Assembly (NCBI GenBank): GCA_023421795.1
Contig: JAEZSO010000003.1
Coordinates: 1-64,000, forward strand
Length of the DNA: 64,000 nucleotides
Origin: Cyanobacteria bacterium OH_PDB_230
GTDB taxonomy: Bacteria; Cyanobacteriota; Vampirovibrionia; Gastranaerophilales; Gastranaerophilaceae
Direction of reading: 5' to 3'
A program made the position numbers and the translations under genes. Below the pieces are notes generated by a model. It saw nothing but the letters and a program-made list of their open reading frames with translations. It was not told where the DNA came from and made no database searches. This document shows, in pieces, positions 8,574-17,169 of the stretch; position 1 is the first letter of the stretch, and every line of letters begins with the position of its first letter.

Positions 8574-9500
8574 ATGAAACTTATATCAGAGAATCTTCAT
8601 ATAATTTCAAAAGAAATAAAAGAAGCAATACTAATTAGAGATGAAAAATTCATAAGAAATATTCTTCAAAAGCAGATAGCAACTGCACCAGACTGGATTG
8701 ATTTAAATATAGGACCGGCTAAGAAAAATTTCGCAGGAACGATGAAATGGCTTATGGATATAGTTAACTCTATGACAGATATTCCTGTTTCGTTTGACTC
8801 CAGTAACCATCTAGAGATAGAAGATGGCTTGAAACTTGCTAAAAATCCTCAAAATTGTTTGATTAACAGTGCAAGTGCGGATCCTGAGAAACTTGAAATT
8901 TTTACAAATATTGCAAAAGAATATAATGCGAACTTAATCGCTCTGACTCTCAATAACGAAATAGGGATACCCAAATCGGCAGATGGAAGGATAGAACTGG
9001 CTTTTTCAATAATTGATAAAACAACCGAAAAAGGCATAGACAATTCTAAAATATTTTTTGACCCGTTGATTTTGCCGATAGGAGTCGAGCAATCGCAGTC
9101 TTTAGAAGCCTTGAATACAATCAGGATGTTTAAAGAAAGCTTTGACCCCCCTGTGAATACAACCATCGGTCTATCCAACGTTTCAAACGGATGCCCTAAG
9201 GAGCTAAGACCTCTTATAAATCAGACTTTCTTTATCTTGGCGGCAGGATGCGGCTTAGACAGCGCTATAGTCGATTCTTTTGATTCAGAACTTTGTGAAA
9301 TAAACAAAATTATTGAAACTCAAAACGCACAAAATTCTTATGAAAATCTTGTGATTGAGTTATTTATGATGATGCAGAATTTTTCCGACCTTGAAGAGAT
9401 TAAATATGACAAATCTAACCCTCAAGAAGTAAGGCTCATAAAAACTGCAGAGATATTGTTAAATAAAAAAATCTATTCTCACAGTTATTTGGAGATTTAG
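8574..9500 (+). CDS. AcsE-like pterin-binding methyltransferase (308 aa)
   Basis: TIM-barrel protein of the dihydropteroate synthase-like family that in acetogens and methionine synthase moves a methyl group from methyltetrahydrofolate to a corrinoid. The pterin-binding signature is visible early (DWIDLNIGPAKKNF, then PVSFDSSNH), with later NSASADPEK and FDPLILPIG strands typical of AcsE. The start at 8574 has an AGGAG site; an in-frame TTG at 8544 does not. No corrinoid protein, CO dehydrogenase or other Wood-Ljungdahl gene is nearby, so its methyl acceptor is unknown. It could serve a split methionine synthase. Confidence 0.78.
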   Translation: MKLISENLHIISKEIKEAILIRDEKFIRNILQKQIATAPDWIDLNIGPAKKNFAGTMKWLMDIVNSMTDIPVSFDSSNHLEIEDGLKLAKNPQNCLINSASADPEKLEIFTNIAKEYNANLIALTLNNEIGIPKSADGRIELAFSIIDKTTEKGIDNSKIFFDPLILPIGVEQSQSLEALNTIRMFKESFDPPVNTTIGLSNVSNGCPKELRPLINQTFFILAAGCGLDSAIVDSFDSELCEINKIIETQNAQNSYENLVIELFMMMQNFSDLEEIKYDKSNPQEVRLIKTAEILLNKKIYSHSYLEI

Positions 9501-9505
9501 TGAGA

Positions 9506-9590
9506 AAATTCCGTGTTAGCGAAATTTAGAGCTCTCATTGGAAAAGCAAGCAACAAAAAGGAAGCGATGAACTTTCGATTGATTAAGGCA
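9506..9590 (-). repeat. Dispersed intergenic repeat, copy 3 (reversed)
   Basis: Read on the minus strand this contains AATCAATCGAAAGTT and CTTTTTGTTGCTTGC, matching copy 1 (445-535) closely, followed by a TTTCGCTAACACGG block. It lies between the convergent AcsE-like gene and a hypothetical gene. Confidence 0.45.
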
Positions 9591-9600
9591 CCAGATTTAG

Positions 9601-10212
9601 CTAATTTTCTTGTTTTCTGAGCTCTTTGTCGAATTCAAGAGTTACTCGGTTGCGCTTCGTTTTTAATCCGGTGACTGTAGGTAAGTCAGAGTCTGCGTTG
9701 TAGCCGTATTTATCCATGTATCTTGTGTATTTTTCAATAGCATCATAAAATTGATCAAAATTTTCAGCTTCATTTATTATTGTAATGATGCTCGTATTTA
9801 CTTCATATGGTATATCAAAAAGGTTTTCGTTTTTAGGTATTTTTAAACTTTCAGGAATCAACATCCCTATAGCCTGGGAACAACCGTCAATAATATCCTT
9901 GTCTGCCTGTTCGGGAGAAAGTTTTCTTTTAAGTGATCCAATTACCTTTGTTTTTAAAGTCATAAGTTTGACATATAAACTTGTGCTCTCATCAGAATCA
10001 TCCATCATCTGATTGTATAGTTTAGTCATCTTTTTCATAGGAACCTGTTGGTGAATCAAAATAGAGAGCCTCTCATAGTTAAATTCACTTTTATCGAAAG
10101 AATCCTTGTCAAAAGATGAAGAAAACGAAACGGATTTGTTTTGTGCAACGTTTTTAAAGTTAGGATGCGTCTTAACCGATTTTATATTGTTTACGCCAAT
10201 CGAATTTATCAT
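9601..10212 (-). CDS. Lineage-type hypothetical protein with SVSFSSSF motif (203 aa)
   Basis: Unrecognised protein with no signal peptide. The N-terminus (MINSIGVNNIKSVKTHPNF, then KSVSFSSSFDKDSFDK) is low in complexity and carries a SVSF motif resembling those in the proteins at 10692, 22369, 24135 and 25671. The remaining ~150 residues are helical and charged, with no motif I know. A GGAGA site precedes the ATG. Downstream is a repeat, upstream a terminator, so it is transcribed alone. Confidence 0.6.
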   Translation of the reverse strand: MINSIGVNNIKSVKTHPNFKNVAQNKSVSFSSSFDKDSFDKSEFNYERLSILIHQQVPMKKMTKLYNQMMDDSDESTSLYVKLMTLKTKVIGSLKRKLSPEQADKDIIDGCSQAIGMLIPESLKIPKNENLFDIPYEVNTSIITIINEAENFDQFYDAIEKYTRYMDKYGYNADSDLPTVTGLKTKRNRVTLEFDKELRKQEN

Positions 10213-10262
10213 ATTTATCTCTCCATTGGTAGTTTAAAATACGATAAAAAATATTTTTGCTA

Positions 10263-10289
10263 AAAAAGGCAGTTAATAACTGCCTTTTT
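10263..10289 (-). terminator. Terminator of the 11147-10314 operon
   Basis: Inverted repeat AAAAAGGCAGTTA / TAACTGCCTTTTT around a central A, ending in a T-run on either strand. It lies just after the stop of the 10314-10679 gene. Confidence 0.8.
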
Positions 10290-10313
10290 ATATTTTTTTA
10301 AAATTATTATCGA

Positions 10314-10679
10314 CTAGCAAGAAAAAGTCATTAAAGCTTTTACCGAACGGGCTGTTTCTTTTAATTCTTCTTCAGAATTCAATTCAATTGTGTCGTTCAA
10401 TATTTTTATAGCTTCTTCTTTGTCTTTTAAAGATAAAAGTTCATTTATAGAACACATTGCTACTCTGGCGCTTAAATCATTGATTCCTTTGCCTTTTTCC
10501 ATAAGCATGATTCTTAATGATTCATGGGTATTTCTTTTTATAAGTGCTTGAGCGGTTAATTCTCTGATTTCGTCATCCATAGAATTTGTGCCTATTTCTC
10601 CAAGAACTGCTACAGCAGAGGAGTCTTCGTGCTGACCTAAAGCTTCAATTATATTTTTTATTTTTTCATTTCTATTCAT
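10314..10679 (-). CDS. HEAT-repeat-like small protein (121 aa)
   Basis: Predicted all-helical protein. The pattern of paired helices (EALGQHEDSSAVAVLGEIG, then DEIRELTAQALIKRN, then LSARVAMCSINELLSL and ETARSVKALMTF) resembles two to three HEAT-like repeats, which usually mediate protein binding. It starts with a strong AGGAG site and sits 12 bases downstream of the 10692-11147 gene, so the two form an operon. The biological role is unknown. Confidence 0.6.
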   Translation of the reverse strand: MNRNEKIKNIIEALGQHEDSSAVAVLGEIGTNSMDDEIRELTAQALIKRNTHESLRIMLMEKGKGINDLSARVAMCSINELLSLKDKEEAIKILNDTIELNSEEELKETARSVKALMTFSC

Positions 10680-10691
10680 TATCTTCTCCTC

Positions 10692-11147
10692 TTATCCAAC
10701 GATTTGTGCTTGTAGCATGTCTTTTAGGTCATCGACTTGCAGTTTAAGTAAGTTTTTAACTTTATACTGACTATCCGGGAAAAATTTATTTTTTATTGTA
10801 TTTGAAAAAGCTTCAAAATCTAGTGAAATCTCTGTATTTGCCGCTTTGTCGAAAACTTCTATTACGTTAGTTTTTATCTTTTGCCCAAAAGATACGATTG
10901 CATTCATTCTTGATTTAAGAGAGCTATTGAAGTTATTTACATTTCCAACAATTGCACTTGCAAATAATTTTCCTTTTTCGGCTATTTTATTTGTGATTTT
11001 TGGAGTAGCTTTTTCAAAAACATCCGCCTGAAATACATTGCCTTTGAAACTTACGCCAAAAGGATTTGAAGAAAATGAACTTGCACTTTGTTCCGATTTT
11101 TTTGACGAGCTATTTCCTACTTTAAAATTAATTTTTGTTATTTCCAT
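10692..11147 (-). CDS. Lineage-type hypothetical protein with GVSFKGNVF motif (151 aa)
   Basis: Unrecognised protein with an N-terminal serine-rich stretch and then the motif FGVSFKGNVFQADVFE around residue 30, the clearest form of a motif that recurs in several proteins of this window. The rest is helical and lysine-rich. I prefer the ATG at 11147, which has an AGGA site nine bases away; the ATG at 11156 abuts the same site and would be poorly placed. It is the first gene of an operon with the HEAT-like protein. Confidence 0.62.
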   Translation of the reverse strand: MEITKINFKVGNSSSKKSEQSASSFSSNPFGVSFKGNVFQADVFEKATPKITNKIAEKGKLFASAIVGNVNNFNSSLKSRMNAIVSFGQKIKTNVIEVFDKAANTEISLDFEAFSNTIKNKFFPDSQYKVKNLLKLQVDDLKDMLQAQIVG

Positions 11148-11285
11148 AATAGTCATTCCTCTTTGTTCAAGATTATTTATACCCTTTCAAGTTAACACAA
11201 GAGTTTGAATTGTATATCATCTTTTTAAAGTAAAAATTGGATAAAAAATACAACTTTAGTATAAAAATAAATATATGTTAAATGC

Positions 11286-11314
11286 TTGATAATCTTTACT
11301 GCGAGTACTAGAAT
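11286..11314 (+). promoter_or_regulatory. Promoter of korAB operon
   Basis: TTGATA (11286-11291) and TAGAAT (11309-11314) separated by exactly 17 bases, ending 26 bases before the start codon of the 2-oxoacid oxidoreductase alpha gene. Confidence 0.65.
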
Positions 11315-11340
11315 GTAGGTGACAGATATAAGAGGAAGTT

Positions 11341-13131
11341 ATGAAAGATTTGAGAATTAAAATTTCCGGGACTTCTGGGCAAGGGATAATAAGTTCTGGA
11401 GATATTTTATCATATGCAACAGCAAGGAAAGGTTATTACGTAACCACATATAGAGCGTTCCCTTCAGAAATCAGAGGCGACGGAAAATGCTATTACCATC
11501 TTAGAATCAGTGAGCACAAGGCAATGACTGTTTCTAATGCTACAGATATCCTTGTAAGCTTAGATGAAAAAACTGTTTTTGAATGTGCAAAAGATGTAGC
11601 AGAAAACGGAGTCATCATCTATGATTCAGAAACAATAAAAGAGCCAAAAGAATTCAGAGAAGACATAATCGTCTACCCGCTTCCTCTTACAAGCATCGCT
11701 AAAAAGGTCGCTACTGAGCGCTCTAAGAATATGGTTGCATTAGGAATCGCAGTCGGTCTTATTCCAAAATTGAACTTAAAAGAGCAAATAATTAAAGATA
11801 TAGAAAATAGATACAAATTAAAACCTCAAGAAATCATAGACGCTAACATAAAGGCTTTTGAGGCGGGTTATGACTATACGTTGAAAGAACTCAATCGAAG
11901 AGATGGATTTGCTGACGTACAGATGCAAACTTCAGGTTCTAAACTTATTATGTCAGGTAATGAAGCTATAGGTCTTGCCGCAATAGCCGCAGGATGCAAG
12001 TTCTTTGCCGGTTATCCTATAACTCCCGCTACAGAAATAATGGAGTGGCTTGCAAAAGAATTGCCAAAATTCGGCGGGAAAATGCTTCAGTGTGAAGACG
12101 AAATAGCAGCAATAAATTACGCTATAGGTGCTTCATTCGGTGGGCAAAAGGCTATGACAGCCACAAGCGGCCCCGGGTTGTCTTTGATGCAAGAATCCAT
12201 TGGTTTGACATCAATGGCAGAGTTGCCTCTTGTAATAGTAGATGTACAAAGAGGCGGTCCGAGCACGGGGATTCCTACAAAAACTGAACAAAGTGACTTG
12301 TATGCAGCAATGTTTGGAACACATGGTGATTGTCCTAAGATCGTTCTGGCACCGATGAATGTTGAAGATTGCTTTTATCAGACAATAAACGCATTTAACT
12401 TTGCTGAGCAGTATCAAGTTCCCGTAATCCTTCTCTCTGATGCAACTTTAGGTCCTAGAAGAGAATGCGTTGATTTGATTGATCTTGAGAAAGTAAAATT
12501 AATTGAGAGAGAAAAATTTGAACTCAATAGTGAAACAGAATACTTGAGATACGAAGATACAAAAAATGGTATTTCTCCTATTTCAGCACCGTCTGATAAA
12601 GGTGGAGCATATGTGGCTACCGGTTTAGAGCACAAAGAAGATTGTACTCCTTCTCCTGAAGCTCAAATACACAAGCAAATGACCGAAAAACGCTTCAGAA
12701 AACTCGAGACTGCAACCCATCAATTTTCAAAAGCAAAAAGATTTGGAAATGCAAACGCAAATATCGGATTAATCAGTTGGGGTTCTACTTGTGGAGCTGT
12801 TTTGGAAGCTATAGATATCGCTTCAGAAAAAGGATATGAGATTGAAGCTCTATATCCAAGAACACTGTATCCTTTCCCTACGGACTGGATAAAAGATTTC
12901 ATTCAAAATAAAGAAGTAATTATTGTAATAGAAGCTAATTACAACGCTCAGTTTAAATCTACAATAGTAGAAAGATGCGTCAATTTAAATAAAGGTATAG
13001 ATGTCATAGAGTACCTTAAATATGACGGAACACCGTTTACTTCTTTAGAAATATTTGAAGAAATTGATAGAGCAGTGAAAACGCAATCAATGAAAAAAAG
13101 CTTACATACAAATAAACCCATCCACTTTTAA
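11341..13131 (+). CDS. korA: 2-oxoacid:ferredoxin oxidoreductase, fused gamma-alpha subunit
   Basis: Subunit of a cytoplasmic 2-oxoacid (probably 2-oxoglutarate) ferredoxin oxidoreductase that oxidises the keto acid to acyl-CoA and reduces ferredoxin. Residues 1-190 form the gamma domain (ISGTSGQGIISSGD, later FPSEIRGDGK). Residues ~200-596 form the alpha domain (GNEAIGLAAIAAG, AGYPITPATEIM, TSGPGLSLM, and the QRGGPSTGIPT stretch). The fusion matches the KorA layout at 596 aa. An AGAGGAAG site precedes the ATG. The beta subunit follows 12 bases later. Substrate specificity (2-oxoglutarate versus branched-chain or pyruvate) is inferred. Confidence 0.9.
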   Translation: MKDLRIKISGTSGQGIISSGDILSYATARKGYYVTTYRAFPSEIRGDGKCYYHLRISEHKAMTVSNATDILVSLDEKTVFECAKDVAENGVIIYDSETIKEPKEFREDIIVYPLPLTSIAKKVATERSKNMVALGIAVGLIPKLNLKEQIIKDIENRYKLKPQEIIDANIKAFEAGYDYTLKELNRRDGFADVQMQTSGSKLIMSGNEAIGLAAIAAGCKFFAGYPITPATEIMEWLAKELPKFGGKMLQCEDEIAAINYAIGASFGGQKAMTATSGPGLSLMQESIGLTSMAELPLVIVDVQRGGPSTGIPTKTEQSDLYAAMFGTHGDCPKIVLAPMNVEDCFYQTINAFNFAEQYQVPVILLSDATLGPRRECVDLIDLEKVKLIEREKFELNSETEYLRYEDTKNGISPISAPSDKGGAYVATGLEHKEDCTPSPEAQIHKQMTEKRFRKLETATHQFSKAKRFGNANANIGLISWGSTCGAVLEAIDIASEKGYEIEALYPRTLYPFPTDWIKDFIQNKEVIIVIEANYNAQFKSTIVERCVNLNKGIDVIEYLKYDGTPFTSLEIFEEIDRAVKTQSMKKSLHTNKPIHF

Positions 13132-13143
13132 AGGAATATAGAA

Positions 13144-13998
13144 ATGAATAAATTTGAAGCAAAAGATTATAGAGGAAAAAGAAAACCAAGCTGGTGTCCG
13201 GGATGTGGCGACTATTCGGTTCTTAATGCACTGACAAAAGCTATGGCAGCAATGAACTACAATCCTGAAGAAACAAGTATAGTTTCAGGTATCGGATGTT
13301 CCAGCAGATTCCCGTTTTTTATGTCAACTTATGGCTTTCATACGATTCACGGAAGAGCGTTGCCTGTCGCTATAGGATTAAAACAAGCCAGAACAGATAT
13401 TAACGTTATAACTGTTGGCGGAGACGGAGATGGGCTCAGTATCGGAGGGAACCATTTTATCCATGCGGCAAGAAAAAACCCTGATATAACATATATAATG
13501 ATGGACAATGAAATCTATGCACTTACCAAAGGGCAATGTTCACCGACTTCAAGGACGGGCACAGTGACAAAATGTAATCCATATGCCTGGACAGCAGACA
13601 GAATCAATCCTGTTTTGATGGCACTTTCTTTTAACGCATCTTATGTCGCAAGGGGCTATTCAGGAGATATGAAACAACTGGAAGAATTAATTTTGGGCGG
13701 ATTGCAGCACAAAGGTTTTTCTTTTATCCATGTTATGTCTCCGTGTGTTCAATACAATAAAGTCAGTTCTTTTGAGAAAATAAAAGAAATTATTAAACAC
13801 ATACCCGAAGACCACTCCACTGAAGACAGACTGAATGCCATGAAATTTGCGTTTAGCGAAGAAGGCCTTTATACAGGATTGTTCTATAAAATAGACAAAC
13901 CCACATATGAAGAAAGATATGAAGATGTTATCCAAAAGTCGAAAGAAGGCCTTTCTGAAGATTTTTCTGTTAAAGATGTAATGAAACAGTTTGTATAA
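13144..13998 (+). CDS. korB: 2-oxoacid:ferredoxin oxidoreductase beta subunit
   Basis: Thiamine-pyrophosphate-binding partner of the preceding subunit. The CPGCGDY motif near residue 19 and the cysteine in GIGCSSRFPF are typical, and the TPP motif is GGDGDGLSIGGNHF with the following DNEIYALTKGQ. At 284 aa it is a normal KorB length. There is no separate ferredoxin-like delta subunit, as in the two-subunit KorAB type. Its 3' end is followed by the VKOR gene only seven bases later, so a longer operon is likely. Confidence 0.92.
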   Translation: MNKFEAKDYRGKRKPSWCPGCGDYSVLNALTKAMAAMNYNPEETSIVSGIGCSSRFPFFMSTYGFHTIHGRALPVAIGLKQARTDINVITVGGDGDGLSIGGNHFIHAARKNPDITYIMMDNEIYALTKGQCSPTSRTGTVTKCNPYAWTADRINPVLMALSFNASYVARGYSGDMKQLEELILGGLQHKGFSFIHVMSPCVQYNKVSSFEKIKEIIKHIPEDHSTEDRLNAMKFAFSEEGLYTGLFYKIDKPTYEERYEDVIQKSKEGLSEDFSVKDVMKQFV

Positions 13999-14005
13999 GG
14001 TAATT

Positions 14006-15196
14006 ATGGAAAAAACAAAAAAAATATCAATAATAGTTCTTGCACTTATTGGACTAATTACAGCAATAAAACTTACTGTAATATATGTAAATGTGAATTT
14101 TAATCCATATTCGCTTCCCAGTTTCTGCTCGGTTAACGATTATGTTGATTGTGATGGTGTTGCAAAAACACAGTTTTCTCAGTTTTTAGGGATTCCCCTT
14201 TCGGTATGGGGACTGTGTTTATATCTGTTTATATTGTTTTTGTGTTTTGTAGATTATCTGAAACAGTTTAAATTCCTCAAATTTCTGGAAGTTTTTAAAA
14301 ATCCGAGCTCTTATATTTATTCAATAACAATGCTCTCATTCTTGATTTCGCTATTGCTTGCTTCGTTATCAATATTTGAGATAAAGAAAATCTGTATTCT
14401 GTGCTTTGTTACTTATTTCCTGGATTTAGCTATAGCGCTTGTTGCAAGGGCTTGGGGAGAAGATCTGCTTTATGATTTCAGGGTGAGCATCTTAGATTTT
14501 GTAGAGGCTGTTAAGGTTAAAAAATATGCAATATCACTTGCAATAATCGTAGTTATTGCCGGATTATTCCTTGCTTTTACTTCTGTAAGCTATATATTTA
14601 CACCGCAGGTTAAAAAATTTAAATCAATAGAGTTTTTTAAAAATCTTAAATCTAATCCATATAAAGTCGAAGGAAATACTTTAGGTGACGAACCTGCCAA
14701 AATAATTGTTCATGAATACATCGATTATAATTGCCCGTCCTGCTATATCTCAAACATTATGCTTCACAGGGTTGTGGCGGAGCTTTCAGGAATAAAAATT
14801 GTCCAGCATAATCTGCCTCTTGATAAAGCCTGTAACCCATATGTTCCGACTCAAATCCATGAGAATTCCTGCTTGGCCGCAAGATATGCCATAGCGGCAA
14901 AAAACCAAGGCAAATTTTGGGATATGAACGAAATGCTGTTTGAAAATACCCCAAAAACAGAAGATGAAATTTTAAAATTATCAAAAACACTCCATTTAGA
15001 TATTCCGCAGCTTTACGAAGATGCCAATAGCGAAAGCGTTAAAAAAGAGCTTCTGGAAGAAATCGAGCAATCTCAAAGAGAACAAATTATAGGGACACCC
15101 ACTCTTATAATAAATATGGAAAAACACATAGGGGTTATGCCTTATTATGATCTTAAAACTAAATTGTTGAAAATGGGCGCCACTGAAAGAAAATAA
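14006..15196 (+). CDS. VKOR-DsbA fusion (thiol oxidase of the envelope)
   Basis: Membrane protein that makes disulfide bonds outside the cytoplasm: the VKOR half passes electrons to quinone and the thioredoxin half oxidises substrate proteins. The VKOR part (about residues 1-160) has its cysteine pair in SFCSVNDYVDCD, the serine segment GIPLSVWG, and the CxxC in KICILCF. After another membrane segment comes a DsbA-like domain with the active site YNCPSCY. I start at the ATG at 14006 (AAGG upstream) rather than a TTG at 13991 inside korB. Such fusions are common in cyanobacteria and relatives. Confidence 0.9.
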   Translation: MEKTKKISIIVLALIGLITAIKLTVIYVNVNFNPYSLPSFCSVNDYVDCDGVAKTQFSQFLGIPLSVWGLCLYLFILFLCFVDYLKQFKFLKFLEVFKNPSSYIYSITMLSFLISLLLASLSIFEIKKICILCFVTYFLDLAIALVARAWGEDLLYDFRVSILDFVEAVKVKKYAISLAIIVVIAGLFLAFTSVSYIFTPQVKKFKSIEFFKNLKSNPYKVEGNTLGDEPAKIIVHEYIDYNCPSCYISNIMLHRVVAELSGIKIVQHNLPLDKACNPYVPTQIHENSCLAARYAIAAKNQGKFWDMNEMLFENTPKTEDEILKLSKTLHLDIPQLYEDANSESVKKELLEEIEQSQREQIIGTPTLIINMEKHIGVMPYYDLKTKLLKMGATERK

Positions 15197-15197
15197 G

Positions 15198-15731
15198 ATG
15201 GAAAAAGTATTACTTCATGCTTGCTGCGCAACTTGCGCCGGATATTGTATTCAAAAATTGCTGGAACTTGAATATGAGCCTGTTCTGTATTTTTATAATC
15301 CAAATATCTTTCCGCCCGATGAATTTATGAAAAGATATTTGGAATTAAAAAAATACTGCGAGAAAAAAAATATAGAACTTTTGATAGATAAACAAAACGC
15401 AAACTCCTGGTATTACTATATAGAAGGGTTGGAAGAGGAGCCTGAAAAAGGCAAAAGATGCGACAGATGTTTTGAGCTGAGATTGTTTCAAACAGCGGCA
15501 AAAGCAATAAAATTAGATATAAATAATTTTACGACAACACTTACCGTGAGCCCTCATAAGAATTCAGAAAAGATAATTGGGATTGGTAAACAACTCGCAA
15601 ATAAATTTGAATTGAATTTTTTAGATATCGATTTTAAAAAGCAGGACGGTTTTTTAAAAACCATGCAAATTTCAAAAGAAGAAAACTTCTACAGGCAAAG
15701 CTATTGCGGCTGTGAATTCAGTTTATATTAA
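15198..15731 (+). CDS. queH: Epoxyqueuosine reductase QueH
   Basis: Cytoplasmic iron-sulfur enzyme that reduces epoxyqueuosine to queuosine in tRNA, the non-cobalamin alternative to QueG. The metal-binding cysteines are visible in LHACCATC (residues 7-14), in RCDRC near residue 92, and in YCGC near the C-terminus. The FYNPNIFP and SPHKNSEKI segments are typical. The 177 aa length fits. It begins two bases after the VKOR gene and is the last gene of the korA operon; the grouping looks like convenience rather than a pathway. Confidence 0.92.
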   Translation: MEKVLLHACCATCAGYCIQKLLELEYEPVLYFYNPNIFPPDEFMKRYLELKKYCEKKNIELLIDKQNANSWYYYIEGLEEEPEKGKRCDRCFELRLFQTAAKAIKLDINNFTTTLTVSPHKNSEKIIGIGKQLANKFELNFLDIDFKKQDGFLKTMQISKEENFYRQSYCGCEFSLY

Positions 15732-15773
15732 CCTTATAAAAAGAGAGATTTTTGAAGTGAAAATCTATTAAAT

Positions 15774-17027
15774 CTATTTAATCTGGGCAAAGCGTTCTGA
15801 TAGAGATAGCAAAGCACCTTGATCTATCAATATTTCCTGAAGTTTTCTGAAATCTATTACCTGAACCGGTGTTAATCTTTGAGCTGCAACAGATGCGGCA
15901 ACTCCGGCGGCCTGTCCTGTCGCCATGCAGCAAGGGATTTCTCTGAACATATCAATCAAATCGTGTTCAACCGAGATACATCTTCCTGCGAAAATAAGAT
16001 TATCTATCTTTTCGCTGATTAAACATCTATAAGGAACCGAAACAGAGCCCCTGCCTGAGCCTGTGTAGTCAGGCGCTCTTGATATTTCGTCATTAAAATC
16101 TTTCAAGACATCATTTTTTGTAAAACGGTATATTCCCTTGATTCTTCGAGATTCTCTTCCACCGATTTGAGAAGCTGTGTCGATTAAATATGCATCTTCA
16201 AAACCCGGCAGGTTTTCTTTAAAAGCTTTCATTATCAATTGAATCTGTTTTCTGCCGATTATTTCCGCTCTTGTAAGTTCGTCTGAATCCGTTATGTCGA
16301 TGTTTTCTATATGAGAAATGTTAAACCAGGCCTCATTATTGTTCAATGTAGGAAGCCAGCCTCCCATTTTTGTTGAGATATCCAGATCGTTCAATATTCT
16401 TTTATATAAATCAAAGTTTTCATTTATAAATTTTTGGACTTTTTCGGTATCGATTCCACCTGCCCTAAATCCTAGCGTCACGGGAAGAATGTCTGATTTT
16501 GATTCTATATCAAAAGGTACACCTGCGAATTTAGCCAAATCTGCATCACCTGTTGCATCTACAAAGACTTTCGCTTTTAGAATTCTTCTGCCTGATTTGC
16601 CGTCTATGACAACGCCCTTTATCTTATCTCCTTCTAAGACCACTTCAGAAGCAAAGCTATGATAAAAAGGAGTTACATTGTTTTCTTCCAGAAAGCAGTC
16701 AAATGCATATTTCATTGCTTCAGCGTCAAAAAGTATGTGTCTTCCAATGTTTTTGACCTTGCTTATTTCTTTGAGCCTGTTTATGGTTTCTTCGCAAAAC
16801 CCTTTCACTATAGTGTTCGTCCCATCGGTTAAGCCGACAAGAAGTATAACAAGACCACCTGTGGCTTGACCTCCAAGATAGCCATAACGCTCAACAAACG
16901 CGACTTTAGACCCATTCCTAGCTGCAGACACGGCAGCACTTACACCGGCTGGTCCACCACCTAATACAACCACATCGTATTCATTCACCACCGGAATGTC
17001 AGATTCTAAAACAGTTATGTAGTCCAT
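15774..17027 (-). CDS. FAD-dependent oxidoreductase (FAD_oxidored family)
   Basis: Flavoprotein with an N-terminal FAD Rossmann motif (VVLGGGPAGVSAAVSAARNG, about residues 20-40) followed by a YGYLGGQATGG stretch, which is the signature of the FAD_oxidored group. A second dinucleotide-contact segment VFVDATGDADLAKFAG is near residue 155, and the C-terminus has IFAGRCISVEHD. No signal peptide. The natural substrate is not predictable; relatives act on diverse small molecules. It is monocistronic and divergent from the radical SAM/SPASM gene at 17170. Confidence 0.82.
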   Translation of the reverse strand: MDYITVLESDIPVVNEYDVVVLGGGPAGVSAAVSAARNGSKVAFVERYGYLGGQATGGLVILLVGLTDGTNTIVKGFCEETINRLKEISKVKNIGRHILFDAEAMKYAFDCFLEENNVTPFYHSFASEVVLEGDKIKGVVIDGKSGRRILKAKVFVDATGDADLAKFAGVPFDIESKSDILPVTLGFRAGGIDTEKVQKFINENFDLYKRILNDLDISTKMGGWLPTLNNNEAWFNISHIENIDITDSDELTRAEIIGRKQIQLIMKAFKENLPGFEDAYLIDTASQIGGRESRRIKGIYRFTKNDVLKDFNDEISRAPDYTGSGRGSVSVPYRCLISEKIDNLIFAGRCISVEHDLIDMFREIPCCMATGQAAGVAASVAAQRLTPVQVIDFRKLQEILIDQGALLSLSERFAQIK

Positions 17028-17137
17028 AAATACTTATCTCACTTGAAACCTGTATAATAATTATCTCATTTTTTTGCGAAAATGTTTATATATTCTAAAA
17101 AGTTAATACACGATTTTAATTTATGCGTTAGTCATAG

Positions 17138-17143
17138 TATAAT
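17138..17143 (+). promoter_or_regulatory. Probable -10 box of the 17170-19233 operon
   Basis: A perfect TATAAT 26 bases before the start codon. A -35 box at the right distance is weak (TTTAAT), so only the -10 is listed. Confidence 0.4.
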
Positions 17144-17169
17144 TATCAAAGAAAGTATTTGGACAAAAT

